DNA of 5,155 nucleotides from an uncultured Gammaproteobacteria bacterium (GTDB lineage Bacteria > Pseudomonadota > Gammaproteobacteria > Pseudomonadales > Pseudohongiellaceae), in NCBI GenBank assembly GCA_903926285.1, contig CAIYIP010000212.1:1-5155 (forward strand), written 5' to 3'. Within the stretch, counting starts at the first letter, position 1. Each line of letters begins with the position of its first letter. A model generated the notes under the pieces. The model was given only the letters and a program-made list of their open reading frames with translations, was not told the DNA's origin and searched no databases. The translations under genes and the position numbers were made by a program. Below, one piece after another: positions 1-5,155 of this stretch.

Positions 1-1
1 C

Positions 2-7
2 GGAGGA
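2..7 (+). promoter_or_regulatory. Ribosome binding site of the 2Fe-2S subunit gene
   Basis: GGAGGA lies 6 to 7 bases before the ATG at 14, a strong Shine-Dalgarno match at normal spacing. It supports the ATG at 14 as the true start. The promoter, if one lies directly upstream, is outside the window. Confidence 0.85.
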
Positions 8-13
8 CATCCT

Positions 14-493
14 ATGAGTATCGTTTCACTGAACGTCAATGGTGCAGTCGTTGAGGTCGACATCGACCCGTCGACACCGCTTCTGTATGTACTGCGCAAC
101 GACCTCGGGCTGCGCGGCCCGCGTTTCGGCTGTGGCCTGGGGCAGTGCGGGTCCTGCACCGTAATTATCGGTGGTGTCGCGGTGCGCTCGTGCCAGCTGC
201 CGGTAGCGGCGGTGAGCGGCGAGATCACCACACTCGAAGGTCTCGCGCAGAATGGCACGCTGCATCCGCTGCAACAGGCGTGGATAGATGAGCAGGTGCC
301 GCAGTGCGGCTACTGCCAGAACGGACAGATCATGACTGCCAAGGCGCTGCTCGACCGCAATCCCACTCCCACCGATGCCGAGATTCGTGTAGGTATGGAA
401 GGTGCACTGTGCCGTTGCATGACCTACTACCGGATTCAGGCGGCGATCAAACTCGTCGTGAATGGATCAGGCAACGACCAGGAGGTGGCGTGA
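14..493 (+). CDS. 2Fe-2S iron-sulfur subunit of a molybdenum hydroxylase (IorA-like)
   Basis: This 159-residue protein is the electron-transfer subunit of a xanthine dehydrogenase-family enzyme, and its length is typical for IorA-type small subunits. Two cluster sites are visible. The N-terminal ferredoxin-like domain (about residues 1-75) has Cys40, Cys45, Cys48 and Cys60 in the pattern CGLGQCGSC...C. The C-terminal helical domain has Cys98 and Cys101 (CGYC) and Cys133 and Cys135 (CRC). All eight cluster ligands are present, so both clusters should form. Family knowledge: electrons pass from the molybdenum cofactor of the large subunit through these clusters to an outside acceptor. The protein has no signal peptide of its own. 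Its stop codon overlaps the start of the large-subunit gene (TGATG at 491-495), which suggests translational coupling and a 1:1 complex. The family call is firm; the substrate is unknown. Confidence 0.95.
   Translation: MSIVSLNVNGAVVEVDIDPSTPLLYVLRNDLGLRGPRFGCGLGQCGSCTVIIGGVAVRSCQLPVAAVSGEITTLEGLAQNGTLHPLQQAWIDEQVPQCGYCQNGQIMTAKALLDRNPTPTDAEIRVGMEGALCRCMTYYRIQAAIKLVVNGSGNDQEVA
480..486 (+). promoter_or_regulatory. Ribosome binding site that fixes the large-subunit start
   Basis: AGGAGGT sits inside the last codons of the small-subunit gene, 6 bases before the ATG at 493. This decides the start: the same frame is open back to 304, but that part lies inside the small-subunit gene and has no comparable site. 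A GTG at 490-492 directly precedes the ATG in frame and could serve instead, adding one residue. Confidence 0.85.
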
Positions 494-2862
494 TGAGCAC
501 AACACTCCAGCTTCCAAAGGCAATCGAAGATGCGCTGTGCCGCATCAATCCATCCACATCGCGCCGCAATTTTCTGGCGTCCTCCGGCGCACTGGTGCTG
601 AGCCTCGGCATCGGCACTGTTCCCGGCGCGCGCGTATTCGCGCAAGCGGTTGAAGGACCGTATCCCGACCCGGATTTTCTGCAACTCGACACCTGGATTG
701 TCATTCATCCCGACAACACCGCTACCTTCTTCGTCGGTAAAACCGATGGCGGCCAGGGCACCGGCACTGCGTTCCGGCAAATGATGTGCGACGAACTCGA
801 TATGGCATACGACCAGACGCGTCTGGTTATGGGCACTACTGATACCACCCCCGATCAGGGCGGCTCGGGCGGCTCCGATGCGATCGAAACCGACGGCTGG
901 CCAATGCGCAGAGTCGCTGCGGAAGCGCGGCGCGTGTTGCTGGAGCTTGGCGCTGAACGCCTGCGCACGCCAGTTTCAGAACTTATGGTCAGCAACGGCA
1001 CAATCTCGGCAATGCTGGACGCCACGAAATCAATCAGCTATGCCGAACTCGTCGGTGGCCAGCGTTTCGATGTGGTGCTGACGGGAGCCAACATCAATGC
1101 CACCACAGGCATGGCTGGCGTCAAACCTGTGCAGCAGATGCGCGTGGTTGGCCAGCCGATCCAGCGCTACGACATTCCAGCCAAGGTCGATGGCTCGTTG
1201 ATCTGGGCTGTGGACATGAAAGTGCCCGGCATGCTGCATGCGCGCAACGTACGGCCGCCCGTGGCGGGCGCGACCTTACGCAGCATCGATGAAGCATCGG
1301 TGGCAAGCATTCCCGGCTTCGTACGCGTCGTGAGCCGCGGCAACTATGTGGCCGTAGTGTGCGAACGCGAAGAGCAAGCTATAAAGGCCGCGCAGCAGCT
1401 GAAGGCCGAATGGACACCGCCAGCAGAAGCGCCGTTCCCAGCCTCCAACGATTTGTTTACTTACATTCGCGGAGCAACACCAACTTCGAGCTCTGAGCCG
1501 AGACTCACAGGTGACCCGGCTGCTGCCTTCACTAGCGCGGCGCAGGTGCTTGAAGCCGAGTATGACGTTCCATTTCAGGGGCACACCGCCATCGGCCCGG
1601 CATTTGCAATGGCTGATCCTTCAGACAACCAGCTAACGATCTACTCGAACGACATGAAGTCGTACGGCCTGCGCACCGGTGTTGCAGAGTTTCTCGGCCT
1701 GCCTCGCGACCGCGTGCGTGTGGTGTATATGGATGGGCCACAGGTATACGGCCGCACGGCTTCGGACGATGTCGGTTTCGAGGCCGCGTTTCTTGCCAAT
1801 GAGCTTGGCAGACCGGTGCGCGTGCAATGGATGCGACATGAGGAAACGGGCTGGGATACGAAAGGCCCGGCCTATGCCTTTAAGTTGCGTGGTGGCCTCG
1901 ATGCCAACGGCAAGCTGACGGCACTCGAGTACGAGGCCCGCGCCATCGACTACTCTCATCTGGGCTACAACGAACCCAACACCGTGTTGATTGCGCAACT
2001 CATGGGCCGGCGGCCCGAGCGCATTGCGGCAGGCGGCGCCGCACTGCCGTCAGTAAAATACGGCATCCCAAATCTACGCCTGGCGGGACACGTGGTAGCC
2101 TTGCCGATGGTGTGGGAAACACCCCTGCGCACCGGCAACTTGCGCGACCCGGATGGCCCACAAGTTACGTTTGCGTTCGAGGGTTTCATCGACGAACTGG
2201 CAGCAGCAGCGCGCAGAGATCCAGCAGAGTTCCGGTTAGAAATGATTGAAGCTAGCGAGGAAGACAACTCATTTCGCCGCGCACGCTCACTCGCTGTGCT
2301 GCGCGCAGCTGTGGATACCTATGGTGGCTGGGAGTCGCGACCGGCACCACGACCACAGAGCACGGGACCCATCCAAAGCGGACGCGGCATCGCTTACACC
2401 TACCGCAGCAATACCGTAGTGGCGGTCATCGCCGATGTGGAGGTCAACCGCGAAACCGGTCGTGTGTGGGTCAAACGTCTGGTCTGTGCCCACGACTGTG
2501 GCCTCGCCATCAACCCCATGGGCCTCAAGCACACGGTTGAGTGCGGCATGCTGCACGGCATCAGCCGCGCACTGTGGGAAGAAGTACAGTTCGACAACGA
2601 AAAGGTGACGAGTGTCGATTGGGTATCACACCCGAGCATGCGCCATTCCGACACACCGGAAACCATCGACATCGTGCTCGTCAACGGCGACCCCAACCCG
2701 GATCGCCCCGACCTGCCGCACTACGGTGCCGGCGAGACGAGCCATAAACCGCTGATTGCAGCGGTAGCAAATGCGATTTATGACGCTACTGGCGTTCGGC
2801 TACGCAGGGCGCCTTTCCGCAAGGAACGGGTGCTGGAGGCACTGCAGGCGGCGCAGTCGTAG
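493..2862 (+). CDS. Tat-exported molybdopterin-binding subunit of a xanthine dehydrogenase-family hydroxylase (IorB-like)
   Basis: This is the 789-residue catalytic large subunit. The N-terminus holds a twin-arginine signal, STSRRNFLASSGALVLSLG (Arg24-Arg25), with possible cleavage near AQA at 50-52, so the folded enzyme should be exported to the periplasm. Next comes the IorB-type N-terminal module with DGGQGTGTAF (residues 85-94) and a glycine-rich stretch near 118. An alpha/beta-hammerhead domain runs from about 225 to 310 (KVDGSLIWAVDMKVPG...). Cofactor-binding domains follow, with GPQVYGRTASDD (415-426) and VCAHDCGLAINP (664-675). Glu748 in GAGE (745-748) matches the conserved active-site base of molybdenum hydroxylases (GVGE in xanthine dehydrogenase). 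The length fits family members of about 740-790 residues, and no frameshift is seen. The gene overlaps the small-subunit gene by one base. No FAD subunit or cytochrome c domain is present, so the electron acceptor is unknown. Substrate is also unknown; isoquinoline, nicotinate and aldehyde oxidation all occur among relatives. Confidence 0.94.
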   Translation: MSTTLQLPKAIEDALCRINPSTSRRNFLASSGALVLSLGIGTVPGARVFAQAVEGPYPDPDFLQLDTWIVIHPDNTATFFVGKTDGGQGTGTAFRQMMCDELDMAYDQTRLVMGTTDTTPDQGGSGGSDAIETDGWPMRRVAAEARRVLLELGAERLRTPVSELMVSNGTISAMLDATKSISYAELVGGQRFDVVLTGANINATTGMAGVKPVQQMRVVGQPIQRYDIPAKVDGSLIWAVDMKVPGMLHARNVRPPVAGATLRSIDEASVASIPGFVRVVSRGNYVAVVCEREEQAIKAAQQLKAEWTPPAEAPFPASNDLFTYIRGATPTSSSEPRLTGDPAAAFTSAAQVLEAEYDVPFQGHTAIGPAFAMADPSDNQLTIYSNDMKSYGLRTGVAEFLGLPRDRVRVVYMDGPQVYGRTASDDVGFEAAFLANELGRPVRVQWMRHEETGWDTKGPAYAFKLRGGLDANGKLTALEYEARAIDYSHLGYNEPNTVLIAQLMGRRPERIAAGGAALPSVKYGIPNLRLAGHVVALPMVWETPLRTGNLRDPDGPQVTFAFEGFIDELAAAARRDPAEFRLEMIEASEEDNSFRRARSLAVLRAAVDTYGGWESRPAPRPQSTGPIQSGRGIAYTYRSNTVVAVIADVEVNRETGRVWVKRLVCAHDCGLAINPMGLKHTVECGMLHGISRALWEEVQFDNEKVTSVDWVSHPSMRHSDTPETIDIVLVNGDPNPDRPDLPHYGAGETSHKPLIAAVANAIYDATGVRLRRAPFRKERVLEALQAAQS

Positions 2863-2969
2863 GCAATGCCGAGTATTTGCAGGCACAGCTATGAGCCCAG
2901 GGATACGGACGACGTCTGAGGTTTTGATGGGCGTGCCTGTGCTGCATTGGGTGTTGGCGGAGAGAAGGC

Positions 2970-3106
2970 GGAGTGACTGTCCCATTCTGGAGTTCTACAA
3001 CGAAGTGGCTGTCCCATTCTAGAACGGAGAGTACAACGGAGTGGCTGTCTCATTCTGGTAGTCCCATTCTAGAGACGGAGTGGCTGTCCCATTCTGGTAT
3101 TCTGGT
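2970..3106 (+). repeat. Degenerate direct-repeat array, core GTCCCATTCT
   Basis: Four units close to GAGTGGCTGTCCCATTCTGG lie at 2970-2990, 3002-3022, 3038-3058 and 3077-3097, all in the same orientation and differing at one to three positions. A fifth, truncated copy of the core lies at 3061-3074. The cores GTCYCATTCT start at 2979, 3011, 3047, 3061 and 3086, so the spacing (32, 36, 14 and 25 bases) is irregular. TACAACG precedes the second and third units (2996 and 3032), giving a 36-base period there. The array ends in a perfect tandem ATTCTGGT at 3091-3098 and 3099-3106. Some copies contain a small dyad, such as TTCTAGAA at 3017-3024. Function is unknown. It could be a dispersed intergenic repeat of the REP kind, a mobile-element end remnant, or a protein-binding array. 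Confidence 0.85.
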
Positions 3107-3123
3107 ACCAAGCGTGACACGGT

Positions 3124-3155
3124 CGCCATGGAATCCTCCCACAAGGTCCATGGCG
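3124..3155. terminator. Inverted repeat after the transporter gene, possible weak terminator
   Basis: CGCCATGG at 3124-3131 is exactly complementary to CCATGGCG at 3148-3155 across a 16-base loop. It starts 17 bases beyond the transporter stop and could form an 8-bp hairpin in the transporter transcript or in read-through from the opposite gene. No T-run follows on either strand, so it is not a canonical intrinsic terminator. Each arm also contains the self-complementary CCATGG, so chance is a reasonable alternative. Confidence 0.3.
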
Positions 3156-3171
3156 GCGTATTCAGACGCTA

Positions 3172-4353
3172 CTAGCGCTGAAGGGTCAGCTCACGTCCGC
3201 TCAAATAGCCGGTCACCACTTGGCCCGCACCCAGCGCCAGCATCAGCAGTAGCGGTAGGTTCCAGCTGCTGGTCTGATCCCTGATGTACCCGATCACGAT
3301 GGGAGTTACCGCCGCCATCGTGTAGCCCACCGCCTGTGCCATGCCTGACAGGGCCACACTCTGCGCGGCGGTGGTGGCGCGCAATCCGAACAGGGTCATC
3401 GATAAGACCAAGGAACCACCCGCCCCGAGACCCATCAGCATCATCCAGGCCATGGCTTGTGCCGGGACAAGATAGAGGCCGCTATAGGCCAGCAGAATCA
3501 GGCTGGCGCAACCGACGCCAATCCAGCGCTGATCGCTGCAGCGATGGATCAGCAGCGGTACCGCCATCACCGACCCCAGCACGAAGATCTGGAACACGAA
3601 CAAAATCCAGCCTGCACGTGCGGCACTAATGCCCTCGAGGTCTGCCATCATGCTCGGAAACCACGCGATCATCACGTAGAAGGCGGTGGACTGGCAGCCC
3701 ATGAAGAGGCTGACCTGCCACGCAAGGCGGCTGTCCCACAGCGAACGGCTGGCGCTCGCATTGGAAACAGGCGGTATGTTGTGTCGCAGCAACGGGACCC
3801 AAACCAGTAAAGCCAGCACCACCGGCCCAGCCCAGGCTACCAGCGAAAAACGCCAGCCACCAAACTCCGCCAGCGGAATTGCCAAGCCCGACCCCAGACC
3901 TCCAACCGTCACCAGTACCATCGAAAACAGTGCGGTGACGAGCGCCAAGTGCGTAGGGAAGTCCCGGCGCAACAGCCCCGGCAGGAGCACGTTGCTGATC
4001 GCCACGCCGATACCGATCAGCCCGGTCCCGAGGTACAGGCACGCCGTGCCCGGCAGATAGCGCAAGCCCAAGCCGCACAACACCACCAGCATAGAAACGA
4101 AAATCGCTAGCTCCATGCCGAGTCGCCGCGCCAGCGGGGCGGCGTAGGGCGAGATGAAACCGAAGGCGAGCAGCGGCAGAGAGGTCAGCAGCCCCGCCCC
4201 GGTGGCAGACAGCGCAAATTCCTGCTGAATGGTCTTCAGCAGCGGACCAACACAGGTGATAGCACCGCGCAAATTCAGCGTAACCACCAGGATGGCAAGC
4301 ATCAGACGCAGACCAGCGCCGTGCGAGGGAGAAAGCGGAACGGAGTGGGGCAT
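3172..4353 (-). CDS. Major facilitator superfamily transporter, CynX/NimT type
   Basis: This 393-residue inner-membrane protein has about twelve hydrophobic helices, near residues 16-38, 52-72, 80-98, 103-124, 137-159, 168-188, 211-235, 246-268, 277-296, 300-323, 332-355 and 365-384. A short polar loop (about 190-210) separates the two six-helix halves. The NLRGAITCVGPLL stretch in helix 1 (27-39) resembles the NxRPxxxxVGPLL signature of cyanate/2-nitroimidazole transporters (CynX, NimT/YeaN), and the length fits that family of about 390-400 residues. The substrate cannot be read from sequence; family members move cyanate-like anions or export small compounds. The ATG at 4353 is the first possible start after an in-frame TAG at 4387-4389, but no Shine-Dalgarno motif precedes it. 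A later Met18 is possible but would cut into helix 1. The gene converges on the hydroxylase and diverges from the monooxygenase. No cyanase gene is present in the window. Confidence 0.9.
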   Translation of the reverse strand: MPHSVPLSPSHGAGLRLMLAILVVTLNLRGAITCVGPLLKTIQQEFALSATGAGLLTSLPLLAFGFISPYAAPLARRLGMELAIFVSMLVVLCGLGLRYLPGTACLYLGTGLIGIGVAISNVLLPGLLRRDFPTHLALVTALFSMVLVTVGGLGSGLAIPLAEFGGWRFSLVAWAGPVVLALLVWVPLLRHNIPPVSNASASRSLWDSRLAWQVSLFMGCQSTAFYVMIAWFPSMMADLEGISAARAGWILFVFQIFVLGSVMAVPLLIHRCSDQRWIGVGCASLILLAYSGLYLVPAQAMAWMMLMGLGAGGSLVLSMTLFGLRATTAAQSVALSGMAQAVGYTMAAVTPIVIGYIRDQTSSWNLPLLLMLALGAGQVVTGYLSGRELTLQR

Positions 4354-4385
4354 GCGACAAACCGGGCAGACGGACGAAGCCGCGC

Positions 4386-4414
4386 ACTATAGGCCAGCGT
4401 GGCGCCACAGGCCA
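4386..4414 (-). promoter_or_regulatory. Candidate promoter of the transporter gene
   Basis: Read on the minus strand, TATAGT (4386-4391) is a five-of-six match to the -10 box. TGGCCT (4409-4414) lies 17 bases upstream as a poor -35 box (three of six). Transcription would start near 4379, leaving a leader of about 26 bases before the ATG. The weak -35 box means this is only a candidate. Confidence 0.3.
4399..4408. promoter_or_regulatory. Perfect 10-bp palindrome, possible operator
   Basis: GTGGCGCCAC is fully self-complementary and falls inside the 17-base spacer of the candidate transporter promoter. GGCCAGC occurs on both sides (4392-4398 and 4410-4416) as a direct repeat. A repressor bound here would block the promoter. 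No regulator gene is in the window, and a palindrome this short can occur by chance. Confidence 0.25.
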
Positions 4415-4645
4415 GCCGGGTGCGCTCCTATTACGCAAATGCTCAGGCATCGGTTAGAGTATTTCCCGTAGGCTCATGCTGGCGAACAAAGGGCATATTT
4501 CGGTCAGGTCACAGACGGGCGGCGGTACTGAATGCACGCTCGTGTTCCCGCAGGCGACCTGAGATCGGAACTCAGAGAAATACCTGGCCCGATACCGTAT
4601 GTGCCGCTCATCCGGACTTCGACTTTAGTCTGCTCTAGGCAATAT

Positions 4646-4659
4646 CCCTCGCGAGAGGG
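4646..4659. other. Small hairpin with a GNRA-type loop
   Basis: CCCTC (4646-4650) pairs with GAGGG (4655-4659) around GCGA, a stable tetraloop class when read as + strand RNA. The centre CTCGCGAG (4648-4655) is also a perfect DNA palindrome, so a protein site is an alternative. No T-run follows on either strand, which argues against a terminator. Significance is uncertain. Confidence 0.3.
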
Positions 4660-4729
4660 TGGCGCATTACGAGGCCGATTGCAGGGAAGCCTCCATCTCA
4701 TCAACCACTCTTTAGTCCACTTTTGTCAC

Positions 4730-4751
4730 TTCCTTTTAAGTTCCCCTTAAG
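4730..4751 (+). repeat. Tandem 11-base direct repeat
   Basis: TTCCTTTTAAG (4730-4740) is followed at once by TTCCCCTTAAG (4741-4751), identical at nine of eleven positions. It sits at the end of a pyrimidine-rich stretch about 205 bases before the monooxygenase start. One DNA turn between copies would suit a factor binding direct repeats, but slippage duplication is as likely. Confidence 0.45.
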
Positions 4752-4872
4752 CCACAGGTTGCAGAATCCCTATCAGGAAAATGGCTTGCTTGATCTTCGT
4801 CGACAGCAGTCATTTGAACGCGAACATGTACTGGAACAAGTCTGCCCCGCGCTACCACAGAATGAAGCCTCC

Positions 4873-4885
4873 GCCAAGCCTTGGC
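4873..4885. promoter_or_regulatory. 13-bp dyad upstream of the monooxygenase, possible operator
   Basis: GCCAAG and CTTGGC form a perfect 6-1-6 inverted repeat around a central C. Its right half overlaps the candidate -35 box (TTGGCC, 4881-4886). It ends 71 bases before the ATG, a normal place for a regulator site. Confidence 0.35.
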
Positions 4886-4911
4886 CGGTCGGCTATAGGG
4901 CGATCTTTAAT
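4881..4911 (+). promoter_or_regulatory. Candidate promoter of the monooxygenase gene
   Basis: TTTAAT (4906-4911) matches five of six bases of the -10 box, and TTGGCC (4881-4886) matches four of six of the -35 box. The 19-base spacer is long. Transcription would start near 4918, giving a leader of about 39 bases that includes the ribosome binding site. An alternative, TCGACA (4913-4918) with AACAAT (4935-4940), would start transcription too close to the ATG to include a ribosome binding site. Confidence 0.28.
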
Positions 4912-4919
4912 GTCGACAT
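4910..4919. promoter_or_regulatory. 10-bp palindrome overlapping the candidate -10 box
   Basis: ATGTCGACAT is a perfect palindrome. A wider pair, AATGT (4909-4913) with ACATT (4922-4926), overlaps it. It covers the end of the candidate -10 box and the predicted transcription start, where a repressor would act. Function is inferred from position only. Confidence 0.3.
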
Positions 4920-4943
4920 GAACATTAGCAACCGAACAATTTG

Positions 4944-4949
4944 AAAGAG
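4944..4949 (+). promoter_or_regulatory. Ribosome binding site of the monooxygenase gene
   Basis: AAAGAG is a moderate, purine-rich Shine-Dalgarno candidate 7 bases before the ATG at 4957. An in-frame TGA at 4942-4944 shows that the protein cannot start much further upstream. Confidence 0.5.
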
Positions 4950-4956
4950 CCTGAAG

Positions 4957-5155
4957 ATGAGCGCATCGGAGCAATCCGCAACAAAAGAAATATCTGCATA
5001 CGCTGGCAGTCCGATGCAGCCCCGCCATGTTGAGACCGTGATCATCGGTACCGGGTTTTCAGGGCTGTTAGCGGCCATCCGCTTGCAAGAAAAGGGGTGC
5101 AACGATTTTGTGTTGCTGGAAAGAAGCCCTGAACTGGGCGGCACCTGGCAGGTCA
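4957..5155 (+). CDS. FAD-dependent monooxygenase, Baeyer-Villiger type (N-terminus only)
   Basis: The first 66 codons are present and the window edge cuts the rest; full-length relatives are usually about 490-550 residues or more. After a polar lead of about 24 residues comes a Rossmann beta strand and FAD-binding loop, VETVIIGTGFSGLLAAIRL (25-43), with Gly31, Gly33 and Gly36 forming GxGxxG. VLLERSPELGGTW follows (52-64), where Glu55 would bind the FAD ribose and GGTW is typical of class B flavoprotein monooxygenases. By family knowledge these enzymes use NADPH and oxygen to turn ketones into esters or lactones, or to oxygenate N or S. The later fingerprint (FxGxxxHxxxW) lies outside, so true Baeyer-Villiger activity cannot be confirmed. 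The start at 4957 has a fair ribosome binding site; Met20 (5014) is a less likely alternative. The first codons (ACA AAA GAA ATA) are richer in A and T than the other genes. Confidence 0.85.
   Translation, partial: MSASEQSATKEISAYAGSPMQPRHVETVIIGTGFSGLLAAIRLQEKGCNDFVLLERSPELGGTWQV

Larger units (their letters stand above)
2863..3171. other. Gap between convergent genes, with repeats but no gene
   Basis: These 309 bases separate the 3' ends of the hydroxylase large-subunit gene and the transporter gene. No protein-coding stretch is convincing; the open frames here are tails of other frames or translations of the repeats. The first 107 bases (2863-2969) show no recognisable element. 2970-3106 is a direct-repeat array, and 3124-3155 is an inverted repeat. 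Neither gene is followed by a clear GC hairpin with a T-run, so where transcription ends is not evident. Confidence 0.75.
4354..4956. other. Long gap between divergent genes, with short dyads but no gene
   Basis: These 603 bases lie between the transporter start and the monooxygenase start. Open frames of 60-80 codons exist on both strands, but none has a recognisable domain together with a good ribosome binding site. No tRNA cloverleaf or insertion sequence end was seen. The gap holds a GTGGCGCCAC palindrome near the transporter end, a small hairpin at 4646-4659, a pyrimidine-rich stretch around 4706-4751 with a tandem 11-base repeat, and two dyads close to the monooxygenase start. About 4415-4645 shows nothing recognisable. 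The length exceeds what two simple promoters need, so an unseen small RNA or an eroded gene is possible. Confidence 0.6.

Noticed and set aside
304..492. Upstream extension of the large-subunit frame by 63 codons
   Set aside because: It lies wholly within the small-subunit gene in another frame, gives a low-complexity Arg-rich peptide, and would bury the Tat signal. The ribosome binding site at 480-486 points to 493.
2970..3106. The repeat array as a CRISPR
   Set aside because: Repeats of about 21 bases have gaps of only 11 to 18 bases, spacing is irregular, one copy is nested and truncated, and no cas gene is nearby.
2973..3284. A 103-codon open frame across the repeats
   Set aside because: Its repeated WLSHSG peptides simply translate the DNA repeats, it runs into the antisense of the transporter gene, and no ribosome binding site supports it.
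3626..4450. A 274-codon open frame on the minus strand overlapping the transporter gene
   Set aside because: It is a shifted frame over the clear 12-helix transporter. Its translation is rich in Arg, Ala and Gly without domains, as expected for a shadow in GC-rich sequence.
4504..4704. A 66-codon minus-strand open frame in the divergent gap
   Set aside because: No recognisable domain or convincing upstream ribosome binding site was seen, and length alone is not evidence in sequence of this base composition.
4772..4798. A possible sigma-54 promoter around TGGCTTGC
   Set aside because: The GG and GC elements do not have the required spacing, and the rest of the consensus is missing.
4723..4944. 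A 73-codon open frame starting at TTG before the monooxygenase
   Set aside because: It has a rare start codon, no ribosome binding site, no recognisable domain, and it runs through the dyads and promoter candidates.

Overview
The window holds three complete genes and the start of a fourth, and looks like chromosome from a Gram-negative proteobacterium, perhaps a gammaproteobacterium. The reasons are GC-rich coding sequence, AGGAGG-type ribosome binding sites, a Tat-exported molybdenum hydroxylase and a CynX/NimT-type transporter. The exact taxon cannot be read from the sequence, and no stable RNA gene, insertion sequence or CRISPR array was seen.

Layout: (i) 14-493 (+) is a small 2Fe-2S subunit. 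(ii) 493-2862 (+), overlapping it by one base, is a molybdopterin-binding large subunit with a twin-arginine signal. Together they make a two-subunit molybdenum hydroxylase of the isoquinoline 1-oxidoreductase (IorA/IorB) type. (iii) 2863-3171 is a gap between convergent genes. It carries a compact array of degenerate direct repeats with core GTCCCATTCT, and an inverted repeat. (iv) 3172-4353 (-) is a 12-helix major facilitator of the CynX/NimT type. (v) 4354-4956 is a 603-base gap between divergent genes with no convincing gene. It has several short palindromes, some overlapping weak promoter candidates for the transporter and for the next gene. (vi) 4957-end (+) is the N-terminus of a FAD-dependent monooxygenase of the Baeyer-Villiger type, cut by the window edge.

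How they may work together: the first two genes encode one enzyme, which would hydroxylate a small, probably aromatic or heteroaromatic compound with water-derived oxygen in the periplasm. The transporter and the flavin monooxygenase are also common in small-molecule catabolism. A shared pathway is only an inference, because the three units lie in different orientations and are separated by long gaps. No wholly new system was seen. The parts least explained by known genes are the repeat array at 2970-3106 and the dyad-rich region upstream of the monooxygenase.
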